A stretch of 10,501 bases of DNA from Pseudomonadota bacterium (GTDB lineage: Bacteria; Desulfobacterota; Desulfobacteria; Desulfobacterales; Desulfobacteraceae). Position 1 is the stretch's first letter. Every line of letters starts with the position of its first letter. The position numbers were made by a program, and so were the translations under genes. The stretch is taken from assembly GCA_018816605.1 (NCBI GenBank), contig JAHIVS010000499.1, forward strand, positions 1 through 10,501, written 5' to 3'. The notes beneath the pieces were generated by a model. It did not search any database. It worked only from the letters and a program-made list of their open reading frames with translations, and was not told the DNA's origin. Shown in pieces: positions 1 through 5,510 of this stretch.

Positions 1-1
1 C

Positions 2-1186
2 CGGGACCCTGATTTTGAATCGGAAGTGATCATTCCGGCCGGAATTTCCTCTGTGGTGGCCTATTGCCTTTTCTGCCTGGTATTCGGATGGGGGTCTTTG
101 TTTGATTCCCCGGGGTTTAAATTCCAGAACCCCCTTGAACTGGGACCCTATGTGGTGCTTGCAGGCGTTCTTGTGGTCACCGGCATCCTGTATATTAAGG
201 TTTTTTACGGAGTGATCGACCTGTTTAAGCGCCTGCGGGTTCCCAACCATATCAAACCGGCCATCGGCGGTCTTTTAACCGGTATCATCGGTTTTTTCCT
301 GCCCTATACCCTGGCATTCGGCTATGGCATTGCCCAGGATGCTATCTTTAATCGGGTGGCCATTCCCACCCTCATAGCCCTTGCCATTGGCAAGATATTC
401 ACCACTTCTTTTTCCATCGGGTCCGGGGGCAGCGGTGGTGTGTTTGGGCCTTCCATTGTCATCGGAGGTGCAATGGGCGGTGCGGTCGGAAAACTTTTTC
501 ACCTGCTGATTCCCACCATTGTAACCCAGCCGGGCGCCTTTGTGATTGTGGGCATGGCCGGTTTTTTTACAGCGGTTTCCAACACCCCCATTTCCACCAT
601 TATTTTTGTCAGCGAGATGACCAATTCCTATCATCTGCTCCTGCCGAGTCTGCTGGTTTGTTCTTTGTGCTATCTTCTGGCCAAACGATGGACCATTTTT
701 GAAAACCAGGTCAAGTCACGGATAGATTCCCCGGCCCATGCCGGCGAGTTCATGATGGATATTCTCCAGACCATTAAAGTGGAAAACCTGACCCATCGGA
801 TAAAAGATGTCAGGTGTGTGAACGAAGACATGCCCTTTAGTGAATTTAAAAAAATTTTCCAGACCACCAAACAGCACTATTTCCCCGTCATGAACGGCAA
901 AGGTGATTTTTCCGGAATATTTTCATCCACAGATATCCGGGAAGTGATCTTCAATAGCCACCTTGAAGAACTGGTGGTCATGAAGGACATTATGATTTCC
1001 GATCTGATCATCACCACGCCCTCCGAGGATTTAAATACGGTGCTGTTAAAACTGACCCAGAAAAATATTGATGCCCTGCCGGTGGTGGATGAAGAGAATC
1101 ATAACACTTTTTTAGGGCTGATCTACAGGCGGGATATCATTTCCCATTACAACGACCATCTCAAAAAAATCCGGGATCACGAATAA
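2..1186 (+). CDS. ClC-family chloride channel/antiporter with C-terminal CBS pair (5' truncated by window edge)
   Basis: The open frame runs from the window edge without a start, so the N-terminal half is missing, including the GSGIP and GREGP-type filter segments. A GTG at 26 is internal, not a real start. Numbering from that codon, what is seen is a run of hydrophobic helices, the GGVFGP motif at 137-142 (family GGIFAP; F140 matches the filter Phe) and NTPISTIIFVSEMTNSYHLL around 186-205. Y202 matches the conserved central-gate Tyr of E. coli ClC (Y445). Two CBS domains follow at about 253-312 and 320-378. ClC proteins move chloride across the inner membrane, either as channels or as H+/Cl- exchangers. 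The residues that separate these modes lie in the missing part. CBS pairs in this family bind adenine nucleotides and may gate transport. The stop overlaps the convergent truA stop by 10 bases. Confidence 0.93.
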   Translation, partial: RDPDFESEVIIPAGISSVVAYCLFCLVFGWGSLFDSPGFKFQNPLELGPYVVLAGVLVVTGILYIKVFYGVIDLFKRLRVPNHIKPAIGGLLTGIIGFFLPYTLAFGYGIAQDAIFNRVAIPTLIALAIGKIFTTSFSIGSGGSGGVFGPSIVIGGAMGGAVGKLFHLLIPTIVTQPGAFVIVGMAGFFTAVSNTPISTIIFVSEMTNSYHLLLPSLLVCSLCYLLAKRWTIFENQVKSRIDSPAHAGEFMMDILQTIKVENLTHRIKDVRCVNEDMPFSEFKKIFQTTKQHYFPVMNGKGDFSGIFSSTDIREVIFNSHLEELVVMKDIMISDLIITTPSEDLNTVLLKLTQKNIDALPVVDEENHNTFLGLIYRRDIISHYNDHLKKIRDHE

Positions 1187-1938
1187 GTTACCTGCTTTAA
1201 AAACAAACCCCTGGCCGGTGCGGTCCTTCCGGCAAGGGCCCGGTTTTCTGCCCTAAGAATTGTCAGAAACTGGCCTGGAGTAAGTTTACCCAGTCCGACG
1301 TCCACCAGGGTTCCCATGAGATTCCTCACCATGTTTTTTAAAAATCCAGAGGCAGATATTTTAAAGAGGATCACATCCTTGTTAAAGGGCTCTCCATTTT
1401 CAAGGCGGTCCACCCGGGCAAAAAAGACTTCCCGAACAGAGGAAGTTCTGGGACTGCCGGTGTTTTCAAAGGATTTAAAGTTATGAACCCCTGTGATCAT
1501 CTCGCAGCATTGGTTCATCCGGGCAAGGTCCAGAGGCTTTTTTACCTGCCACACAAAGGCAGCCCCAACGGCGCAGGGATCGGGACGGTTTAAAATATAA
1601 TAGTTATATTCCTTGGACCTTGCCTGGTATTGAGCATGGAAATCCTCCGGTGCAATTGAACATTCTCGAATAACAATGGCCGGGTTTATCAAAGAATTCA
1701 CCCCTGTTTTCAATACCAAAGGATCCATCTGGGTGTGTGCGTGGAAATTGGCCACCTGGCCCAGGGCATGAACACCTGCGTCTGTTCGTCCCGAGGCGCG
1801 GATGTGAATTGTCTGGTTCAGCATGTGGCCAAGGACAGACTCCAGTTCTCCTTGAATGGTTTTTCTCTCTTTTTGTCGCTGCCACCCGGAAAACAAGGTG
1901 CCGTCATATTCAACCACCAATTTATAATTGCGATTCAT
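1177..1938 (-). CDS. truA: tRNA pseudouridine(38-40) synthase TruA
   Basis: The 253-residue protein is close to the usual TruA length (about 250-270). TruA converts uridines 38-40 in the anticodon stem-loop of many tRNAs to pseudouridine, in the cytoplasm and without cofactor. Motifs seen are YDGTLFSGWQRQ at 11-22, GRTDAGVHALGQ at 50-61 with catalytic Asp53, KEYNYYI at about 109-115, GVHNFKSF at 150-157 and GFLKNMVRNLMG at 198-209. ATG at 1938 has GGA five bases upstream. The start lies inside the end of the MarR-type gene (17-base overlap), so the two are probably cotranscribed and translationally coupled. The stop overlaps the ClC gene tail to tail, leaving no room for a dedicated terminator between them. 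Family assignment is firm. Confidence 0.96.
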   Translation of the reverse strand: MNRNYKLVVEYDGTLFSGWQRQKERKTIQGELESVLGHMLNQTIHIRASGRTDAGVHALGQVANFHAHTQMDPLVLKTGVNSLINPAIVIRECSIAPEDFHAQYQARSKEYNYYILNRPDPCAVGAAFVWQVKKPLDLARMNQCCEMITGVHNFKSFENTGSPRTSSVREVFFARVDRLENGEPFNKDVILFKISASGFLKNMVRNLMGTLVDVGLGKLTPGQFLTILRAENRALAGRTAPARGLFLKQVTYS

Positions 1939-2389
1939 TTTCTTCCAGGGATTTCATATTTTCCATCATCCGTTCATTTGCCTTTGCAATTTTGCAGGAA
2001 AGACCCATGGCCGTTTTGGTGCCCAAAATCCGGGAATAGGTTAGATACAAATTCTTATACGCCTGGGCAATGGATCTCTGCATGTCCTGGCTTTTCGGGG
2101 TTGGAAAAATAAAAGCCGCTTTTCCCTTGGTTGTGCGGAAAACCAGTTTTTTTTTAACCAGGCTGTCAATAAAGCGGGTGATGGTTGAAGGGGTCAGCTG
2201 AAGCAGCCGGCTTAACTCCTTGGGGCTGATTCCCGGTGTATCAAATACCAGCAGCAAAAAAGAGGCATGGGCAGGGGAAAGTTTTAACGCCTTAAATTCA
2301 TTTTCGGCAATTTTGAGCAATTGCCGGGAAAATGCATTGGTATTAAAAAATAAACAGGTTTCAAGAAAATTGTGTTCAGGGATTTTCAT
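1922..2389 (-). CDS. MarR-family winged-helix transcriptional regulator
   Basis: This is a 155-residue protein from the preferred ATG at 2389. The order is a dimerisation helix (about 8-35), then a winged helix at about 37-99. Within it, GISPKELSRLLQLTPSTITR (53-72) is the helix-turn-helix and KKKLVFRTTKGKAAFIFPT (79-97) is the wing. A C-terminal helix completes a normal MarR layout. The frame is open further up, to an ATG at 2488 (188 residues), but that start has no ribosome site and would add an atypical N-terminal tail. The ATG at 2389 has GGAG 12 bases upstream, which is rather far; ATG 2419 is a third option. The gene is divergent from argJ and overlaps truA. MarR proteins are usually dimeric repressors released by small ligands; the ligand here is unknown. 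Control of argJ or of itself is inference from position. An A9 tract lies in the coding strand at the start of the wing. Confidence 0.82.
   Translation of the reverse strand: MKIPEHNFLETCLFFNTNAFSRQLLKIAENEFKALKLSPAHASFLLLVFDTPGISPKELSRLLQLTPSTITRFIDSLVKKKLVFRTTKGKAAFIFPTPKSQDMQRSIAQAYKNLYLTYSRILGTKTAMGLSCKIAKANERMMENMKSLEENESQL
2147..2155 (-). repeat. A9 homopolymer flanked by 6-base direct repeats inside the regulator gene
   Basis: On the plus strand the order is AACCAG, nine T, AACCAG (2141-2161). On the coding strand this reads CTGGTT-A9-CTGGTT, encoding Leu-Val-Lys-Lys-Lys-Leu-Val just before the wing of the winged helix. Nine adenines are long enough to be prone to polymerase slippage. 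Loss or gain of one base would truncate the regulator after the recognition helix. Confidence 0.6.
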
Positions 2390-2408
2390 GGGTATGATGC
2401 ACTCCGTA

Positions 2409-2425
2409 TTGTATTGCATATACAA
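2409..2425. promoter_or_regulatory. Inverted repeat at the 5' end of the MarR-type gene (possible operator)
   Basis: TTGTAT-TGCAT-ATACAA is a perfect 6-base inverted repeat with a 5-base centre. It lies 20 bases upstream of the preferred regulator start (2389). A consensus -35 hexamer, TTGACA on the minus strand (2451-2446), lies just upstream of it, with only a weak -10 (AATACT at 15-base spacing). The position would suit autoregulation if 2389 is the true start. If translation begins at 2488, this is simply coding sequence. Confidence 0.3.
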
Positions 2426-2487
2426 GTATTCTTTTTCATGTTTTATGTCAATCAAATCCCAAAAAAGGTTTTGCCGGTCATAAATCA

Positions 2488-2516
2488 TTTACACAGGCCG
2501 AGTTCATGGGTATAAT
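2488..2516 (+). promoter_or_regulatory. Sigma70-type promoter for argJ
   Basis: TTTACA (2488-2493) is separated by exactly 17 bases from a perfect TATAAT (2511-2516). This gives a near-consensus vegetative promoter with a predicted start of transcription at about 2523. The resulting leader is about 50 bases. It ends in a well-placed ribosome site, AGGAG (2560-2564), eight bases before the argJ ATG at 2573. The -10 box sits inside an inverted repeat. Confidence 0.7.
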
Positions 2517-2534
2517 ATGCGGTTATTATTATAC
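2510..2534. promoter_or_regulatory. Inverted repeat over the argJ -10 box (candidate repressor operator)
   Basis: GTATAATA (2510-2517) and TATTATAC (2527-2534) form a perfect 8-base inverted repeat with a 9-base spacer. The left arm contains the argJ -10 box. The right arm contains a TATAAT on the minus strand that could serve the divergent regulator. Such a site over both -10 boxes is typical of MarR-type dimer operators. Binding by the adjacent regulator is inference. AT-rich promoter DNA can form short palindromes by chance. Confidence 0.5.
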
Positions 2535-2572
2535 ACAAAAAAAATTCATAGACAGAGACAGGAGTCATAGGG

Positions 2573-3754
2573 ATGAAAGGGTTTAAATTTGCCGGTATTT
2601 GCGCGGGTATTAAAAAAAATGGTCATAAGGACCTCGGACTGATATTGTGTGAGAAACCTGCGGCGGCAGCCGCCCTGTTCACCCGAAACAGAGTTGTTGC
2701 CGCACCGGTGCTCCTTGGCAAGGAAACCATACAAAGCGGAGAATGCCAGGCAGTATTGGTCAACTCGGGAAATGCCAATTGTTTTACCGGAAGCCAGGGC
2801 CTTGCAGATGCCCGACAAACGGCGGACCTGGTTGCCCGTACCTTTGAGATCCCCAGGGAACAGGTCATGGTATCTTCCACCGGTGTGATCGGAGCGCCAT
2901 TGCCCATGAACCGATTTGAATCGGCAATTCCCCTTTTAAAGGAAGAAATCGACAAAGGGGTTCTGGAAGATTTTGCCCAGGCCATTCTCACCACCGATAC
3001 CTGCCAGAAAATCATAAGCCTTACGGGACAGATTGATACCCCGGAAGGTCCCAAAGAATTCGAAGTGACGGGTGTTGCCAAAGGATCGGGCATGATTCGC
3101 CCGGACATGGCCACCATGCTGGCCTATGTTTTAACCGATGCCGACATCACGGCCCCAGATCTTCATTCAGCCCTCACGGCAGCCAATGACCGCTCCTTTA
3201 ACCGGATCACCGTGGACGGGGATACCAGCACCAATGATACTCTGCTGTGCCTTGCCAGCGGTGCCGGCGATGCCTGCATCCGGGATGAAGCTGCCTTGAA
3301 AGCATTCCGGGATCTTTTGGAAAAGGTCTGCTTTGCCTTGGGAAAAATGATTGTCAAAGACGGGGAGGGGGCCACCAAGGTCATCCAGATAATCGTTAAG
3401 GGCGCCAAAACCCAGGAGGATGCATTTAAGGCTGCTGAAGCCATTGCCCATTCCAATCTGGTCAAGACAGCCATTTATGGTCAAGATCCCAATTGGGGAA
3501 GAATTACGGCAGCGGCAGGCCGGTCTGGCGCCTATGTTGAACCCGATAAAATGGATCTTTATTTTGAAGATATCCCTCTGGTGATCAACGGGTGCTGGCT
3601 AGGAACAGAAGCTGAAAAAAAAGCTGCCAAGGTCATGGTCGCCCCTGAAATCAATCTCACCCTTGATTTGAATCTCGGGGATAAGAAAGACAGCTTTCTC
3701 TTCTGTGACTTCAGCGAAAACTATGTCCGAATCAATGCAAATTACAGGTCTTAA
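2573..3754 (+). CDS. argJ: Glutamate N-acetyltransferase / amino-acid N-acetyltransferase (ornithine acetyltransferase) ArgJ
   Basis: ArgJ moves the acetyl group from N-acetylornithine to glutamate, closing the acetyl cycle of arginine synthesis. Bifunctional forms also use acetyl-CoA. The 393-residue length is typical. Motifs seen are NSGNANC at 64-70, SSTGVIG at 101-107 (oxyanion-hole Thr-Gly), GSGMIRPDMATML at 171-183, DGDTSTND at 215-222, DGEGATK at 263-269, DPNWGR at 305-310 and the terminal YVRINANYRS. Family knowledge says the precursor self-cleaves between Ala180 and Thr181, freeing Thr181 as the nucleophile of the beta chain. All key residues are present. The ATG at 2573 has a strong AGGAG site eight bases upstream. 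A pseudouridine synthase gene follows after 2 bases, so the two are coupled. Whether it is mono- or bifunctional cannot be read from motifs alone. No other arginine gene is in the window. Confidence 0.96.
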   Translation: MKGFKFAGICAGIKKNGHKDLGLILCEKPAAAAALFTRNRVVAAPVLLGKETIQSGECQAVLVNSGNANCFTGSQGLADARQTADLVARTFEIPREQVMVSSTGVIGAPLPMNRFESAIPLLKEEIDKGVLEDFAQAILTTDTCQKIISLTGQIDTPEGPKEFEVTGVAKGSGMIRPDMATMLAYVLTDADITAPDLHSALTAANDRSFNRITVDGDTSTNDTLLCLASGAGDACIRDEAALKAFRDLLEKVCFALGKMIVKDGEGATKVIQIIVKGAKTQEDAFKAAEAIAHSNLVKTAIYGQDPNWGRITAAAGRSGAYVEPDKMDLYFEDIPLVINGCWLGTEAEKKAAKVMVAPEINLTLDLNLGDKKDSFLFCDFSENYVRINANYRS

Positions 3755-3756
3755 AG

Positions 3757-4452
3757 ATGCGGCTGCAAAAATTTCTGGCCCATGCGGGTATCTGTTCCAG
3801 ACGAAAGGCGGAAAGCTATATTCTGGAAGGTCGGGTAAGGGTGAATAACCTGGTTGTCAAGACCCTTGGCACCCAGGTAGATCCTGAACAGGACACCATT
3901 GTTTTTGACAACCAGCAGGTGGACCCGCCCAAGGCCTGTGCAGCCCACACCTATATTGCCGTGAACAAACCTGCCGGGGTTATCACTTCCTGCTCCCAGA
4001 AAAAGGCCAGAATCATTCTGGATCTGGTGAAAATTGAAAAACGGGTGTATCCCATCGGCCGTCTGGATAAAGAATCTGTGGGGCTTGTCCTGCTGACCGA
4101 TGACGGGCAGCTCCATAACCGTCTCTCCCACCCCTCCCACAACCATGAAAAAGAGTATCTGGTAAAAACCGTTTCTCCCATATCGGATGGAGCTTTAACG
4201 GCCATGGCAGACGGAATGGTGATCCAAGGGGTTAAAACCAGAAGGGCCCGGGTAAACCGCATTTCTGACACTGAATTCAAGATTATTTTAAAACAGGGCC
4301 GGAACCGGCAGATCAGAAAAATGGTGGACCTGACCCAAAATCGGGTCCAATCCCTCCAGAGGATCCGAATGGCCAATATCACCCTTGGCAGTTTAAAAGA
4401 AGGGGAATGGCGGTTTCTGACCCCCCGGGAAATAAAGCGCCTAACCCAGTGA
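3757..4452 (+). CDS. RsuA/RluB/RluF-family pseudouridine synthase with S4 domain
   Basis: This 231-residue protein has an N-terminal S4 RNA-binding domain (about 1-48, beginning MRLQKFLAHAGICSRRKAE). A pseudouridine synthase domain follows. It carries NKPAG at 70-74, the catalytic stretch YPIGRLDKESVGLVLLTDDG at 98-117 with Asp104, HEKEYLV at 130-136 and GRNRQIRKM at 181-189. It isomerises uridine to pseudouridine in rRNA. The HEKEYLV and QGRNRQIRKM stretches look closest to RluF (23S U2604 in E. coli, also tRNA-Tyr U35), but RluB or RsuA specificity cannot be excluded, so no symbol is given. It starts two bases after the argJ stop with only a weak ribosome site, which suggests translational coupling. 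The stop overlaps the convergent trpS stop by 12 bases. Confidence 0.93.
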   Translation: MRLQKFLAHAGICSRRKAESYILEGRVRVNNLVVKTLGTQVDPEQDTIVFDNQQVDPPKACAAHTYIAVNKPAGVITSCSQKKARIILDLVKIEKRVYPIGRLDKESVGLVLLTDDGQLHNRLSHPSHNHEKEYLVKTVSPISDGALTAMADGMVIQGVKTRRARVNRISDTEFKIILKQGRNRQIRKMVDLTQNRVQSLQRIRMANITLGSLKEGEWRFLTPREIKRLTQ

Positions 4453-5451
4453 CTGAATGCCGATGCTCCTCCTGATTTTGTCCAGAAAGGGGATTGAAAA
4501 TTGCCGGGCCTTGACGGCACCGGCCTTCAATATGGCCTCAATATCGCCCGGGTTCCGGATCAGTTCATCGTAACGGGTTCTTGGCTCAATTAATACGGCA
4601 TTAATAACCTCGAACAACGCTTGTTTCATGGTTCCCCAGGCGATTCCCCGGGCGTAGCGTTCTGCCATGATGCGGGTTTCAGATTCGTCGGCAAAGGCCT
4701 TGTATATGGAAAAAAGGGTGCAGGTGGCAGGGTCTTTGGGCTCATCCGGTCCCAGGGAGTTGGTGGCAATTTTCATGACCATTTTTCGAAGCCGTTCCTG
4801 GGTATCAAACAAGGGGATAAAATTGTTATAGCTTTTGCTCATTTTTCTGCCGTCAAGACCTGCCAGAACGGCGGATGATTCATCCACAACCACCTCGGGC
4901 AGGATGAACAGTTTTTTATACTGGTGGTTAAACCGGGCCGCAATATCCCGGGTCATCTCCAGGTGCTGAACCTGATCTTTGCCCACCGGCACCTTCCTGG
5001 CATTAAACATGAGAATATCGGCCGCCATGAGAATGGGGTATGAAAACAGGCCCATGGTGATCCCCTTGTCCGGATCTGCATTCTTGTCGGATTCATTTTC
5101 CTGGACAGCACCTTTATAGGCATGGGCGCGGTTCATCAGGCCCTTGGCAGTCAGACAGGTTAAAATCCATGTCAGTTCCGGAATTTCAGGAATATCCGAC
5201 TGGCGGTAAAAAACACAGTTTTCATAATCCAATCCCAGGGCAATCCAGGCGGCTGCAATTTCAAGGGCAGATTGCCGGCGTTTTTTAGGGTCATGGTTTT
5301 TGATCAGCGAATGGTAATCGGCCAAAAAATAATAGGAGGTCAGATCCGGATTCTTGCTGGATTCAACTGCAGGACGAATGGCGCCCACATAATTCCCAAG
5401 ATGGGGGGTGCCGCTGGTGGTAATACCGGTTAAAAAATCTGCGTTTTTCAT
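4441..5451 (-). CDS. trpS: Tryptophanyl-tRNA synthetase
   Basis: This class Ic synthetase charges tRNA-Trp with tryptophan using ATP. From the chosen ATG at 5451 it has 336 residues, normal for bacterial TrpRS. The nucleotide-binding HIGH-type motif is TPHLGNY at 15-21. The middle section contains YPILMAADILMF (138-149) and PVGKDQVQHLEMTRDIAARF (155-174), which hold the tryptophan pocket and dimer interface. The second signature is GRKMSKSYNN at 201-210. The frame stays open to a TTG at 5499, but the ATG at 5451 has AGGA six bases upstream and matches the family N terminus. It lies 59 bases after the fusion gene on the same strand and is probably cotranscribed with it. No T-box or trp-leader structure fits in that short gap. 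The stop overlaps the RluF-like gene tail to tail. Confidence 0.96.
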   Translation of the reverse strand: MKNADFLTGITTSGTPHLGNYVGAIRPAVESSKNPDLTSYYFLADYHSLIKNHDPKKRRQSALEIAAAWIALGLDYENCVFYRQSDIPEIPELTWILTCLTAKGLMNRAHAYKGAVQENESDKNADPDKGITMGLFSYPILMAADILMFNARKVPVGKDQVQHLEMTRDIAARFNHQYKKLFILPEVVVDESSAVLAGLDGRKMSKSYNNFIPLFDTQERLRKMVMKIATNSLGPDEPKDPATCTLFSIYKAFADESETRIMAERYARGIAWGTMKQALFEVINAVLIEPRTRYDELIRNPGDIEAILKAGAVKARQFSIPFLDKIRRSIGIQSLG

Positions 5452-5510
5452 TTGTCTTCCTAAAAAAAGTATTGGGGTAATGGACAAGGGGAGTATCAAA
5501 AACTTTTGCT

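Noticed and set aside
1214..1233. GC-rich inverted repeat GCCGG...CCGGC followed on the minus strand by a T-rich stretch, resembling a truA terminator
   Set aside because: It lies inside the truA coding sequence, the loop is long (10 bases) and the T-rich stretch starts several bases after the stem. The stem is explained by codons of the conserved C-terminal region.
1735..2112. Plus-strand open frames opposite truA and the regulator
   Set aside because: They carry no recognisable motif or ribosome site and lie opposite well-supported genes; they are antisense shadows.
5452..5499. Longer trpS with a TTG start at 5499
   Set aside because: The extra 16 residues do not match the TrpRS N terminus, and the ATG at 5451 has a well-placed AGGA site.
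5452..5510. Possible trp leader, T-box or terminator between the fusion gene and trpS
   Set aside because: Only 59 bases, with no hairpin plus T run, no Trp-rich leader peptide and no T-box sequence; best read as an operon gap.
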